A stretch of DNA of 64,000 nucleotides from Salibacterium qingdaonense (GTDB lineage Bacteria > Bacillota > Bacilli > Bacillales > Marinococcaceae). The translations under genes were made by a program, and so were the position numbers. The stretch covers positions 185,818 through 249,817 of the forward strand of contig NZ_FOTY01000004.1 in the NCBI RefSeq assembly GCF_900114715.1, written 5' to 3'. The notes under the pieces were generated by a model. That model ran no database searches. It saw only the letters and a program-made list of their open reading frames with translations, and was not told the origin of the DNA. Below, piece by piece: positions 36,077 to 45,244 of the stretch (position 1 is its first letter; each line of letters starts with the position of its first letter).

Positions 36077-36991
36077 TTACTCATTCGTACAGTCCTGAGG
36101 GAAATCTCCTTTTTTCTTCTCCGTATCTTCAAGCAGCTGAAGAAGAACACTGCCGAGAATACGTCCGGCTGTTTTTGGTGCTGTCTTTCCAGGGAGTCCG
36201 GGAGTCCAGAGGGCCGTCATTTTTCTTTGTGCAGCATACGAAAAGTCTGTTCCACCCGGCCGGGATGCGATATCGATGATTAACGTACGCACAGAAACAT
36301 CCTGAAGCATGTTTTTTGTTAAAAGAAGAGCTGGAATCGTGTTAATGCACAAATCTTTACGCTGCAATGCCTGCGCCGTCTCATCGAGGTGAAAAACAAA
36401 ATGTCCGTACGTTTTGGCTCTTGCTTTTTCCACGGGGTCTGAGGTCCCTACTTCTACATATGCACCGAGTGCGGAGAACGTGCGGGCAATGACGCTGCCT
36501 GTGCGGCCGAATCCGAGCACAACGACACGTGATCCGTGAATCGTTTCGTCCGTGTTCTGAATCGCTGTGAGCAGTACTCCTTCTGCTGTCGGTACGGCGT
36601 TATACAATGCTGTTTCTTCCTGTTCCAGAAGAGCTGTATACGTTCTGCCGGATTTTTTCATCAACTGATCGGCTTCATCAGTCGAAATTCCCGTGCAGAT
36701 ACGGGCTTCGCGGGGAAGGCGCTGCAGCCAGTTTTCTTCCACTTTTAAAGGCGATGCTGACAAAGGAGCATGTACGGTCATTCCGGATTGAATGCCCGAT
36801 GCCGGGAAAACGACAACATCCAGGTATTCCCACTTCAGTTCTTCTCCTGCTTGATGACAGGGTATTTCTGTCGGTAAACCGCTCTCTTCCGGAAAACCGA
36901 GCATCGCAACGGACATTCCCTGTTCATGCAGATATTCTGCCATTTTCAGTTGTCTTTCATCTCCACCTGCGAGCAGTATGTTTTTTTTCAT
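36077..36991 (-). CDS. dpaA: Dipicolinate synthase subunit A
   Basis: The 304-residue Rossmann protein (SpoVFA) has an N-terminal domain (ILLAGGDERQLKMAEYL) and a dinucleotide-binding motif VVVLGFGRTGSVIA. With DpaB it makes dipicolinic acid, which enters the spore core with calcium. Two ATGs are adjacent; I use the second (36989-36991) because the GGCGGAG ribosome binding site is too near the first. A near-perfect sigma-K-type promoter lies just upstream, which matches its mother-cell role. Confidence 0.95.
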   Translation of the reverse strand: MKKNILLAGGDERQLKMAEYLHEQGMSVAMLGFPEESGLPTEIPCHQAGEELKWEYLDVVVFPASGIQSGMTVHAPLSASPLKVEENWLQRLPREARICTGISTDEADQLMKKSGRTYTALLEQEETALYNAVPTAEGVLLTAIQNTDETIHGSRVVVLGFGRTGSVIARTFSALGAYVEVGTSDPVEKARAKTYGHFVFHLDETAQALQRKDLCINTIPALLLTKNMLQDVSVRTLIIDIASRPGGTDFSYAAQRKMTALWTPGLPGKTAPKTAGRILGSVLLQLLEDTEKKKGDFPQDCTNE

Positions 36992-37030
36992 CATCCGCTC
37001 CGCCTTTCTTTTCATGAATAACTCTCTATG

Positions 37031-37057
37031 TATCCTATGATAAGCCGGAAAATGGGT
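37031..37057 (-). promoter_or_regulatory. Sigma-K-type promoter for dpaA-dpaB
   Basis: Minus strand: AC, 16 bases, CATAGGATA, an exact match to AC-N16/17-CATANNNTA. It lies about 40 bases before the dpaA start. In B. subtilis the spoVF operon is sigma-K dependent, so position and role agree. Confidence 0.75.
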
Positions 37058-37183
37058 GAAGGCAGAACAAAAGAGAAATCTGGGACAAAAAATAAAAACC
37101 GGGATATTACGAGTGATTCAACGGATAGACATCCGCTTCCTTTCACAGACTGCAGGGTACAATAAAAGACAGATCCCATACAA

Positions 37184-37244
37184 AAAATCCGAACAATAGA
37201 TATCAGGAGTCTGCCGCAGCACCCGGATTCATCGTTCGGATTTT
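37184..37244 (-). terminator. Terminator-like hairpin with large loop after ymxH
   Basis: An 11-bp perfect stem (AAAATCCGAAC and its complement) encloses a 39-base loop and is followed by TTTTTT on the minus strand. The loop holds a second CGGATT copy that could pair with the same AATCCG arm, giving an alternative fold. Confidence 0.65.
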
Positions 37245-37277
37245 CTATCTCTGCTGTATTCTCTTTTCCAAGCCTTG

Positions 37278-37529
37278 TTAAACTCCCGGTCTATTGGATT
37301 GGTATTTACCGGCATTTATAATAATGACATCTTCACCGATTTTCAGAATGTCCTGCCAGTGAAACTTCCATTCTCCACCTTTTTTCCGAAACGGAGTGGA
37401 AGGAATAATTAATTCCTTAATCCGGCCGCTGTTTTCATCTATGTCGAGCTCAATGCGCCCCGGCATTCCCAGTTTTTCAGCATGACTTCCATCAATAATT
37501 TCCTTTCTGGATATATCACTTAACAGCAC
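37278..37529 (-). CDS. ymxH: YlmC/YmxH family sporulation-associated PRC-barrel protein
   Basis: The 83-residue protein has a single PRC-barrel-like fold (LLSDISRKEIIDGSHAEKLG, then IIINAGK near the end). Family members are conserved in spore-formers but have no established biochemical role. I chose GTG at 37527-37529, 10 bases after AAGGAG; a GTG three codons upstream is only one base from that site. It lies between mlpA and dpaA as in B. subtilis. Confidence 0.88.
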   Translation of the reverse strand: MLLSDISRKEIIDGSHAEKLGMPGRIELDIDENSGRIKELIIPSTPFRKKGGEWKFHWQDILKIGEDVIIINAGKYQSNRPGV

Positions 37530-37580
37530 GGGAATCACACTCCTTGCATCTTATCTTGTTCTCACATAAACGTTTTCGAA

Positions 37581-38813
37581 TTATACAAACGGGATTCTCC
37601 CGCTGTTTGATATAAAAGAAAGCGCGTATTCGGACCGGAACATCGTGGAGGCTGTTCGCTGAACGTCTTCCTTGCTGACGTTCTCAAGCCTCTGCACTGT
37701 ATCTTCAAGGGAACGGTGACGGCCGAGAAGAAGCTCATTTCTTCCATTTCTGGACATACGGCTGCTTGTGCTTTCCAGACCAAGGATCAAATTCCCTTTT
37801 AACTGTTCTTTTCCATTCTCGATTTCTTTTTCCGTCAGCCCGTCTAAAGCGATGTCTTCTACAATCTCAAACACAGCAGCTGCCGCTTCTTCCTGCTGCT
37901 CAATCCCCGTTCCTGCATAAATGGTAAGCATGCCGGTATCAAGAAACGGCACGTGATAGGAAAAGACGGAATAAGCAAGTCCCCTGTCTTCGCGGATGCG
38001 TTGAAACAACCGGCTGCTCATGCTGTCTCCAAGTGCATTATTCATGAGCATTAACGGATACACCGATTCATCATCCATCGCGGCCCCTGGAAACCCAAGA
38101 CAAAGATGGGCCTGTTCCGTTTCTTTTTGAATACCCGCTTTCCCGGGGAGAAACGCCGGCTTCTGGAAAGGCTGCTCAATGTACCCGCCCGGGAGTCCGC
38201 CGAACAACTTTTCCAGTTGTTCCAGCAGTTCGGTGCCTTCATTACCAACCGCGGATATGACCATATTTTCAGCGGTATAATGTCTTTGCCTGAAATCCAG
38301 GATGCCTTCTCTTGTAAACGTGCGTACGGTTTCTTCGGTTCCGAGAATGGGACGGGCAAGCGGGTGATGACCAAATGCCTCCCGGTCCAGATAGTCATGA
38401 ATGATGTCATCAGGTGTATCTTCCACCATTTTAATTTCTTCCATGACCACCTGTTTTTCTTTTTCTATCTCTTCAGGATCAAACGTGGAGTGAAAAAGCA
38501 TATCAGCCAGAATCGACAGCGCTGTCACCGTATGTTTATCCAGCACTTTTGCGTAAAAGCATGTATATTCCTTGGATGTAAAAGCGTTGACATCTCCACC
38601 GATTTTATCAAAACTCTCTGCAATGTCAGCGGCACTGCGGTGTGTGGTCCCCTTAAAAAACATATGTTCCAGAAAATGCGATATGCCATTTTCTTCTGCC
38701 GTTTCATACCTTGAGCCTGTTTTGATCCAGATACCAATTGTCATAGACTGTACCGCCGGGACGTGCTCCGTTACAACCCGCAGGCCGTTGGATAATTTGT
38801 TTCTCTTCATCAT
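37581..38813 (-). CDS. mlpA: M16 family zinc peptidase MlpA/YmxG
   Basis: The 410-residue peptidase carries the inverted zinc motif HFLEH at residues 46-50 and the downstream Glu in a typical M16 domain (ENMVISAVGN). In B. subtilis MlpA/YmxG affects extracellular protease levels. Adjacent ATGs make the first residue uncertain by one. It lies 25 bases downstream of ylxY. This is the third M16 protein in the window, besides YmfF and YmfH. Confidence 0.94.
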   Translation of the reverse strand: MMKRNKLSNGLRVVTEHVPAVQSMTIGIWIKTGSRYETAEENGISHFLEHMFFKGTTHRSAADIAESFDKIGGDVNAFTSKEYTCFYAKVLDKHTVTALSILADMLFHSTFDPEEIEKEKQVVMEEIKMVEDTPDDIIHDYLDREAFGHHPLARPILGTEETVRTFTREGILDFRQRHYTAENMVISAVGNEGTELLEQLEKLFGGLPGGYIEQPFQKPAFLPGKAGIQKETEQAHLCLGFPGAAMDDESVYPLMLMNNALGDSMSSRLFQRIREDRGLAYSVFSYHVPFLDTGMLTIYAGTGIEQQEEAAAAVFEIVEDIALDGLTEKEIENGKEQLKGNLILGLESTSSRMSRNGRNELLLGRHRSLEDTVQRLENVSKEDVQRTASTMFRSEYALSFISNSGRIPFV

Positions 38814-38838
38814 AAACGGTCTCTCCTTCTCCGTTGTC

Positions 38839-39798
38839 CTATCTATCTATACGCGTTTCATCCAGTACGCCGGATACGGTATCCAGACGTATTCCATCCG
38901 CTCTGATCTGCTCAATTATTTCTTTTAATCCCGAGGAGGCTGCCGAAGTCGGGTGCATCAAAATCAGTGATCCATTTTCCACTTTATCTGCTGTCCGGGA
39001 AGCCATAGCAGAAGGATCCGGATCTTTCCAGTCCACTGTATCGACCGTCCATAAAATAGTGTGCATACCCAGCTGATCCGCTGTCTCTACAACCGCGTCA
39101 CTGTAACTGCCGGACGGAGGGGCAAACAATACCGGATCCTCTGACAGCACTGCCTCAAGCACGTCGTCTGTCTCCTGCAGTTCCTGCTTGATTTCTTCCT
39201 CGGAGGATGCTGCCATATCAGGGTGCGAGTAAGCATGACTTCCGATTTCATGGCCTTCTTCCTGAATCATTTTGGCGGCTTTCGGCTGATTGCGCACCCA
39301 GCGTCCCTCCAGAAAAAACGTGGCTTTCACCTTTTCCTCCCGTAGAACCTTAAGCATGCGGGGAATGTACTCATCTCCCCAGGAAACATTGATCATCAGC
39401 GCTGCCGCCGGCTTGGCCGGATTTCCTCTGTAAACAGGAGCAGGAGGAAGATCATCGAGGTGGACCTTGGGGGGCACCTGTTCAAAGACAACATCTTCTT
39501 TTTGGAACCTGCCGCGTTCTTTCATAGCTTCAAACGATGCCTTCATGTTGACCATTCTCCCATTATAGCCGGGAAGTGCTTTCCATACTTTATCAATAAC
39601 TGCATCCCGTGGCGGTTCATTCCACTGTCCGGCTGCCTGTTCAAGTTTTTCATACATCGAATGTCCGGAAGGTTCCGAAGAGACTGGAGCGGCTTCTTCG
39701 TTATGTACAGAGAAAAAGTGATACAGCGGAGAGCTGTTCACAAGAATCGTAGTGATGATCATAAAGAAAAAAGGCAAGGAAAGCAGCAGCTTTTTCAT
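38839..39798 (-). CDS. ylxY: YlxY, NodB-like polysaccharide deacetylase with altered active site
   Basis: The 319-residue exported or membrane-anchored protein has an N-terminal hydrophobic helix (residues 3-22) and a C-terminal NodB domain. The NodB TFDDG motif is replaced by NVSWG, so both motif-1 aspartates are missing, and the RPP motif reads APP. The zinc-type SHxxSH pair (SHAYSH), DTVDW and LMHP remain. It is probably an inactive or re-purposed deacetylase, a known feature of this subgroup. The ribosome binding site is hidden in a hairpin. Confidence 0.9.
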   Translation of the reverse strand: MKKLLLSLPFFFMIITTILVNSSPLYHFFSVHNEEAAPVSSEPSGHSMYEKLEQAAGQWNEPPRDAVIDKVWKALPGYNGRMVNMKASFEAMKERGRFQKEDVVFEQVPPKVHLDDLPPAPVYRGNPAKPAAALMINVSWGDEYIPRMLKVLREEKVKATFFLEGRWVRNQPKAAKMIQEEGHEIGSHAYSHPDMAASSEEEIKQELQETDDVLEAVLSEDPVLFAPPSGSYSDAVVETADQLGMHTILWTVDTVDWKDPDPSAMASRTADKVENGSLILMHPTSAASSGLKEIIEQIRADGIRLDTVSGVLDETRIDR

Positions 39799-39807
39799 GG
39801 TATCTCC

Positions 39808-39842
39808 CTCCTGCTTGTACAATATGATGGAATAAGCAGGAG
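39808..39842 (-). promoter_or_regulatory. Hairpin that sequesters the ylxY ribosome binding site
   Basis: CTCCTGCTT pairs perfectly with AAGCAGGAG across a 17-base loop. The 3' arm contains most of the AGGAGG site for ylxY, whose ATG is 9 bases further on. Confidence 0.55.
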
Positions 39843-39859
39843 TTAGAACATGAAAAAGA

Positions 39860-39877
39860 ACTTGGCACCTGCCAAGT
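39860..39877 (-). terminator. Intrinsic terminator after pnp
   Basis: A 7-bp stem (ACTTGGC and its complement) with a 4-base loop is followed by TCTTTTTC on the minus strand, 20 bases past the pnp stop. Confidence 0.7.
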
Positions 39878-39897
39878 CTTTCCTATATCCGGTTCAT

Positions 39898-41988
39898 TCA
39901 GCTTTGGTTCTGTTCGTTCAGAAGTGCTTTTCTGGACAGATTGATACGTCCCTGGTTATCGATTTCCGTTACTTTCACAAGGATTTCGTCCCCAATCTGT
40001 ACAACATCTTCTACTTTATTCACGCGTTCTTCAGCCAGCTGGGAAATATGAACCAGACCGTCTTTTCCTTTGATTATCTCTACAAATGCACCGAATTTCT
40101 CAATCCGCTTCACTTTGCCGAGATACGTCTCACCGACTTCGACTTCGCGTACCAGATCTTCAATCTGCTTTTTCGCGTCGTCGTTGGCTTTTGCATCCGT
40201 CGATGAAATATAGACTGTACCATCTTGTTCAATGTCAATCTTCACGCCGGTATCTTCAATAATCTGATTGATTGTTTTTCCGCTGGGTCCGATAACGTCA
40301 CGGATCTTATCCGAAGAAATCGACATGGTAAGGATTTTTGGTGCGTATTCAGACAATTCGGTTCTCGTTTCACTAATCGTTGAAAGCATATTACTAAGTA
40401 CTTTCATCCGGGCGGAACGGGCCTTTTCCAGCGCAAATTCAAGAACTTCCCGGTTGATACCGGCGATTTTTATATCCATCTGAAGTGCCGTCACACCTTC
40501 CTCGGTTCCGGCCACCTTAAAGTCCATATCCCCAAGCGCATCTTCCATTCCCTGAATATCGGTAAGCACAGTAAGGTCTTCGCCTTCTTTCACAAGACCC
40601 ATTGCGATACCTGCTACCGGAGCTTTAATCGGCACACCAGCATCCATCATGGCAAGAATGCTGGCGCAGATGCTTGCCTGCGACGTAGAACCGTTGGACT
40701 CCAGCACTTCCGACACAAGACGGATGGTATACGGAAAGTCCTGCTCCGATGGAATTACTGGTTCAAGCGCCCTTTCGCCAAGAGCTCCATGACCGATTTC
40801 CCGGCGTCCCGGCCCACGTATCGGTCCGGTTTCACCAACACTGAACTGCGGGAAGTTGTAGTGATGCATAAATCGTTTGGATTCTTCCATGCCAAGCCCG
40901 TCCAGCACCTGCACATCACCAAGCGGCCCGAGGGTGCACACGCTGAGCGCCTGTGTTTGTCCGCGTGTAAAAAGTCCGGAACCGTGTGTCCGTGGAAGCA
41001 GCTGCACCTGCGAAGCAAGGTTGCGAATTTCTTCGGGGCCGCGTCCATCGGGACGAATTTTTTCCTCGGTAATAAAGCGGCGGAATTCTTCTTTGACAAT
41101 TCCCTGCAGGACGTCTTTCACATCTTCCTGCTCTTCTTCATCAAACTGTTCCACCACTGCATCTTTTGCTTCATCTATAGCTTGTTCACGCGCTTTCTTC
41201 TCTTTTACAAGTACAGCTTCTTTGATGCCGGCTTCCCCTGATTCGCGCACCCGCTCTTCCAGTTCTTTTGGCGGCTGCTTCAGTTCTACTTCCATCACTT
41301 CACCGGTACCGGCTTCAGCCATGATATCTTCCTGAAACGCGACCAACCGCTTTATTTCTTCATGACCAAACATGATAGCTTCCAGCATAACTTCCTCCGG
41401 TACTTCAGAGGCGCCTGCTTCCACCATGTTTATCGCATCTTTTGTGCCGGCAACGGTCAATTCAATATCTGTTTTCTCTTCCTGTTCGACCGTCGGGTTG
41501 ATAACAAACTCGCCGTCGACTCTGCCGACCTGGACACCTGCGACCGGCCCTGAAAAAGGAATATCCGACAGGGACAGGGCAAGGGAAGAGCCAAGCATGG
41601 CTGCCATTTCCGACGAACAGTCCTGATCTGAGCTCATGACCATGCTTACGACCTGCACCTCATTGCGGAATCCTTCCGGAAACAGCGGGCGGATCGGACG
41701 GTCAATCAGGCGGCTTGTCAGCACGGCTTCATCACTCGGACGTCCTTCTCTTTTGATAAATCCCCCAGGAATCTTTCCTGCTGCATAAAGACGTTCCTCA
41801 TAATTCACAGTCAACGGAAAAAAGGGAAGGTCTTTCGGAGTGTCCGAAGCAGTTGCTGTGGAAAGAACGGCTGTGTCTCCATATCTTACCATCACCGCTC
41901 CGTTTGCCTGTTTGGCAAGATGGCCGGTTTCTATCGTTAACTGCCGGCCGGCCCAGTCAAATGTGAATGTCTGCATACTCTGTTCCAT
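39898..41988 (-). CDS. pnp: Polyribonucleotide nucleotidyltransferase (PNPase)
   Basis: The 696-residue enzyme degrades RNA 3'-to-5' by phosphorolysis. It has two RNase PH-like domains ([40 protein letters not shown]), then KH ([16 protein letters not shown]) and S1 ([15 protein letters not shown]) domains. I chose the ATG at 41986-41988 because it gives the B. subtilis length; a TTG two codons upstream has better spacing to GGAGG and may be the true start. It follows rpsO, a common pairing. No firm promoter was found in the 41989-42171 gap. Confidence 0.97.
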   Translation of the reverse strand: MEQSMQTFTFDWAGRQLTIETGHLAKQANGAVMVRYGDTAVLSTATASDTPKDLPFFPLTVNYEERLYAAGKIPGGFIKREGRPSDEAVLTSRLIDRPIRPLFPEGFRNEVQVVSMVMSSDQDCSSEMAAMLGSSLALSLSDIPFSGPVAGVQVGRVDGEFVINPTVEQEEKTDIELTVAGTKDAINMVEAGASEVPEEVMLEAIMFGHEEIKRLVAFQEDIMAEAGTGEVMEVELKQPPKELEERVRESGEAGIKEAVLVKEKKAREQAIDEAKDAVVEQFDEEEQEDVKDVLQGIVKEEFRRFITEEKIRPDGRGPEEIRNLASQVQLLPRTHGSGLFTRGQTQALSVCTLGPLGDVQVLDGLGMEESKRFMHHYNFPQFSVGETGPIRGPGRREIGHGALGERALEPVIPSEQDFPYTIRLVSEVLESNGSTSQASICASILAMMDAGVPIKAPVAGIAMGLVKEGEDLTVLTDIQGMEDALGDMDFKVAGTEEGVTALQMDIKIAGINREVLEFALEKARSARMKVLSNMLSTISETRTELSEYAPKILTMSISSDKIRDVIGPSGKTINQIIEDTGVKIDIEQDGTVYISSTDAKANDDAKKQIEDLVREVEVGETYLGKVKRIEKFGAFVEIIKGKDGLVHISQLAEERVNKVEDVVQIGDEILVKVTEIDNQGRINLSRKALLNEQNQS

Positions 41989-42171
41989 TTCCAAAGGATC
42001 TTCCTCCTGTACTAATATGTTCTTACGTTAAAGTGTATCCTTCTGTCTTTTATTTTACAATCCTCAACATCAATATGAAAAGCGTAAGCGCCTCTGTCCA
42101 GTCTGTAAAGGCCGTACACAGGTGCTGAACGGCTGCATGAAACAGAGCCCGGGCGTATGCTTATCCATAAC

Positions 42172-42201
42172 AAAAAGCGGGAGATATTACTCCCGCTTTT
42201 T
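42172..42201 (-). terminator. Intrinsic terminator after rpsO
   Basis: A 12-bp perfect stem (AAAAAGCGGGAG and its complement) with a 6-base loop lies 5 bases past the rpsO stop and runs into TTTTT. Confidence 0.9.
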
Positions 42202-42206
42202 TCTCT

Positions 42207-42476
42207 TTATCGACGCAGACCCAGCTGTTTGATCAGGCTGCGGTATCTGGTAACATCTTTCTTACGCAGAAATGTCAGCAGGTTACGGCGCTTACCGACC
42301 ATTTTAAGCAGACCGCGGCGGGAATGATGGTCTTTCTTGTGATCCCGCAGGTGTTGGTTTAACGTCGTAATCTGTTCAGTCAAAATAGCAATCTGGACTT
42401 CCGGAGAACCAGTGTCATTTTCGTGTGTCTTAAACTCCTGTACCAGTTCCTGTTTTCTTTCATTTGTTAATGCCAT
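42207..42476 (-). CDS. rpsO: 30S ribosomal protein S15
   Basis: The 89-residue protein has the standard S15 length and sequence ([42 protein letters not shown]). It binds 16S rRNA early in 30S assembly. I chose the ATG at 42474-42476, 8 bases after AGGAGG. It has its own sigma-A promoter and a strong terminator before pnp, so the two genes can be expressed separately. Confidence 0.98.
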   Translation of the reverse strand: MALTNERKQELVQEFKTHENDTGSPEVQIAILTEQITTLNQHLRDHKKDHHSRRGLLKMVGKRRNLLTFLRKKDVTRYRSLIKQLGLRR

Positions 42477-42575
42477 ATCCGGCACCTCCTATTCTTGTAA
42501 TAACCGCCGATTCCCCAGTCATACGCCGGAGGTACGTTTTGACCGAGCAATGGCTGGCTTGCTGTTACAATCACC

Positions 42576-42604
42576 AGCATACCCGTTTTAACCGCAGAAT
42601 GCAA
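42576..42604 (-). promoter_or_regulatory. Sigma-A promoter for rpsO
   Basis: Minus strand: TTGCAT, 17 bases, TATGCT. The leader is about 95 bases, long enough for translational autoregulation of S15, but no specific fold was recognised. Confidence 0.65.
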
Positions 42605-42614
42605 GAGAAAAATT

Positions 42615-43583
42615 TCAGGATGATCCGGGCACATCAGGATATGCAGCCAGCGCGTCACGTGCTTTTTCCACATCCCTGTTCATTTCCTCTATCAATTCTT
42701 CGGCGCTGTTAAATGCTTCTTCCCCGCGTATAAATGTATAAAAGCAGACTTCAACATTCCAGCCGTATATATCCTCATTAAAATCAAAGATATATACCTC
42801 GATGACCGGGTCTTCCGGTGCTTCATCGTGGAAGGTGGGCTTAAAGCCGATACTTGCCGCCCCGTCAAGCCACCGTCCGCCGACATATATGCGCACAGAA
42901 TAGACTCCAGGCTGCGGTACAGCGTACGTATGGTGTTTCTCAATATTTGCTGTAGGAAAACCAATCGTGCGCCCGCGCTGTTCTCCACCTTCAACAACGC
43001 CTCTGATGCTGTATGGTCTTCCAAGCAGGGAACAGGCTTTTGCGACATCTCCGGTGCGGATATACTCTTTAACGGCCGTGGAACTGATTTTTTCCCCGTT
43101 TTGAGTTACTTCCCCTACTACCGTTTGTCCGAACCTGCCTCTGGAGTGAAAAGGCAGAGTTTCCATTGTTCCTCTTCCAAGACGCCCGTAGGAATAATCA
43201 AATCCGGCTGTGACGTGAACAACCTGAAGCGGCAGAAGGTAATGATCCACAAATTCCTGTGGTTCCTGGGAGGCAAACTGCTTGTCAAACTGAACGACAA
43301 ACAGATAATCCGGTCCTTCCCTTTCGAGACAGTCCTCTTTATGAGGAAGCGGTGTAATATAACGCATATTATTCTCATCGGTATCGGGAGAGAGAACGAC
43401 CTTTGGATGAGGATGAAACGTCATAACACCCAGGGCACAGTTTTTTTCAGCTGCGATAGCTGCGGCTGTCCGGATCACTTCCTGGTGACCGATATGCACG
43501 CCGTCAAAATAGCCGAGTGCAAGTACCATATCCGGAAAGCCGGCGGGTATTTCATTTTGATGGGAAAGGTAGAAAGTTTGCAA
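42615..43583 (-). CDS. ribF: Bifunctional riboflavin kinase/FAD synthetase
   Basis: The 322-residue enzyme makes FMN and then FAD. The N-terminal nucleotidyltransferase half has GYFDGVHIGH at residues 24-33; the C-terminal kinase half has GRTIGFPTANI and the VYSVRIYVGGRWLDGAASIG block. It is called ribC in B. subtilis. It follows truB after a 17-base gap, and the rpsO promoter begins just past its stop. No FMN riboswitch is visible. Confidence 0.96.
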   Translation of the reverse strand: MQTFYLSHQNEIPAGFPDMVLALGYFDGVHIGHQEVIRTAAAIAAEKNCALGVMTFHPHPKVVLSPDTDENNMRYITPLPHKEDCLEREGPDYLFVVQFDKQFASQEPQEFVDHYLLPLQVVHVTAGFDYSYGRLGRGTMETLPFHSRGRFGQTVVGEVTQNGEKISSTAVKEYIRTGDVAKACSLLGRPYSIRGVVEGGEQRGRTIGFPTANIEKHHTYAVPQPGVYSVRIYVGGRWLDGAASIGFKPTFHDEAPEDPVIEVYIFDFNEDIYGWNVEVCFYTFIRGEEAFNSAEELIEEMNRDVEKARDALAAYPDVPGSS

Positions 43584-43600
43584 CGATGTTCACCTGCCGA

Positions 43601-44539
43601 TCATGAATTTCCTGAAGTGGTCTGCTGCGTTGCAAGCTGCAGCATCGTTTTCGGTTTAATGAGCCACGGTTTTTCGGGATGGGTCTGATAAACAGCCACG
43701 GCTCTGTTTTGATGCAGAAACAAAAAAGAGGAGCTTTCTTTTGGACCTATTTCCCTGGGGAGCAGACGCCCGTTTCGAATGTTGTCCGCCGTTTCTTTGG
43801 TGACTTCAACGGAAGGAAGATGCTGAAGTGCTGTTTCTATGCTCAAACCAGTCTCATCAAGCGTATCGTTATCCCTTTTCGCTTCAAGCTCTTCAAATGT
43901 ATAACAGCTTTGCACGTCCACCGGCCCGGAGCGGGTGCGTTTCAAATCCGACATGTGGGCAGGAAAGCCGAGCGCGCGGCCGATGTCCACCGCAAGTGTA
44001 CGGATAAAGGTGCCTTTGCTGCAGGTCACCCGGATGGAAAATGATACAGTTTCGGTGCTCTTGCTGAGCGTTTCGCCCAGATACTGCAGTTCATGAATAT
44101 GAATGTCCCTGGCCGGACGCTCCACTGTCTTTCCTTCGCGGGCATATTCGTACAATTTTTTTCCGTTTACTTTTACTGCCGAATACATAGGAGGGATCTG
44201 CTTTTGTTTTCCCTCAAAGGATTGAAGTGTATCTTTAAGCTGCGTTTCAGACGGTCCTTTCGACACCGGCCGGGTTTCTGTCACCGTGCCTTCTGCGTCT
44301 TCCGTCGTTGTAGCATATCCGAGTGTTATCTCGGCTGCATATTGTTTGTCAGTGTCTGTCATGTAGTCGGCGATTTTCGTTGCCCTGCCGATACAGACCG
44401 GCAGCACCCCTTCCACTTCAGGGTCGAGTGTACCGGTATGTCCTGCTTTTTTCACCCCGTACAGGCGGCGGATACGGTTTACGCAGTCATGGGATGTTAA
44501 TCCTCTGTTTTTATAAAGGGGGATAACCATGTCTTGCAT
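43601..44539 (-). CDS. truB: tRNA pseudouridine-55 synthase
   Basis: The 312-residue enzyme makes pseudouridine at position 55 of the tRNA T-loop. The catalytic Asp is in GHTGTLDPEVEGVLP (about residue 39), and a C-terminal PUA-like part follows. I chose the ATG at 44537-44539, preceded by GAAGGTGAT; the longer frame would run into the hairpin before the gene. A terminator-like hairpin separates it from rbfA. Confidence 0.96.
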   Translation of the reverse strand: MQDMVIPLYKNRGLTSHDCVNRIRRLYGVKKAGHTGTLDPEVEGVLPVCIGRATKIADYMTDTDKQYAAEITLGYATTTEDAEGTVTETRPVSKGPSETQLKDTLQSFEGKQKQIPPMYSAVKVNGKKLYEYAREGKTVERPARDIHIHELQYLGETLSKSTETVSFSIRVTCSKGTFIRTLAVDIGRALGFPAHMSDLKRTRSGPVDVQSCYTFEELEAKRDNDTLDETGLSIETALQHLPSVEVTKETADNIRNGRLLPREIGPKESSSFLFLHQNRAVAVYQTHPEKPWLIKPKTMLQLATQQTTSGNS

Positions 44540-44567
44540 ATGTATATCACCTTCATTCAGAACAGGA

Positions 44568-44594
44568 AAAAGGCTTGAGCGGCCCAAGCCTTTT
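44568..44594 (-). terminator. Terminator-like hairpin between rbfA and truB
   Basis: A 10-bp perfect stem (AAAAGGCTTG and its complement) with a 7-base loop overlaps the rbfA stop and is followed by TTTTTCC on the minus strand. It lies inside an otherwise continuous operon. Confidence 0.65.
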
Positions 44595-44946
44595 ATTCCT
44601 GCTTTTCTTCATTTAAATCTTTCAGGAGCCGTTCAATCCGGTTGCCGTAATCAATTGATTCGTCAAAGTAAAACGATATTTCAGGTGTCTTCCGGAGCTG
44701 AACCCTGTTTCCGATTTCACTTCGTATGAACCCCCGCGCTTTCTGAAGTGCCTGAATAGTGTTTTCCTGATCTTCTTCACTGCCAAGTACAGTCACATAT
44801 ACTCTGGCCTGCTGAAGATCTCCGGTGACGTCTACATCCGTGACAGTGACAAATTGTACGCGGGGGTCCTTCACTTCTCTGGCAAGGATATCAGCCATTT
44901 CTTTTTTGATCTGTTCTCCTACCCGGTCTGCTCTGACATTGCTCAT
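44593..44946 (-). CDS. rbfA: 30S ribosome-binding factor RbfA
   Basis: The 117-residue KH-fold protein assists late maturation of the 30S subunit. Family features are visible: [17 protein letters not shown] at the start, [17 protein letters not shown], and [11 protein letters not shown] near the end. It lies in the infB-ylxP-rbfA-truB order. A terminator-like hairpin overlaps its stop codon. Confidence 0.96.
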   Translation of the reverse strand: MSNVRADRVGEQIKKEMADILAREVKDPRVQFVTVTDVDVTGDLQQARVYVTVLGSEEDQENTIQALQKARGFIRSEIGNRVQLRKTPEISFYFDESIDYGNRIERLLKDLNEEKQE

Positions 44947-44965
44947 TAACGTTCCCTCCTTTCAG

Positions 44966-45244
44966 CTACAGCCATTCCATTTCAGTAATCGTACGTTCCA
45001 GTTCCGGACGCGCATCAATCATGTCTATTGCTTTTTGCAATTCCTGCTCTACGACAACACGGTCGCGGTTTACCGATACAATAGTAAGTGCCGTCCGCTG
45101 CCATAAATCATGGTGATCCATTTCAGCAGCGGCGGCATTTAGTTTCTGTTTCACTCTGGTCGTTACGCTTTTGACAACAGCCCGCTTTTCTTTTAGTGAA
45201 CGGGCTTCATAAATGTAACATTCACAGTGAAGAGCACCTATCAT
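44966..45244 (-). CDS. ylxP: YlxP family protein (DUF503)
   Basis: The 92-residue protein matches DUF503 ([21 protein letters not shown]). A role near ribosome assembly is suggested only by its constant position between infB and rbfA. Its ATG overlaps the infB stop by four bases. Confidence 0.93.
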   Translation of the reverse strand: MIGALHCECYIYEARSLKEKRAVVKSVTTRVKQKLNAAAAEMDHHDLWQRTALTIVSVNRDRVVVEQELQKAIDMIDARPELERTITEMEWL

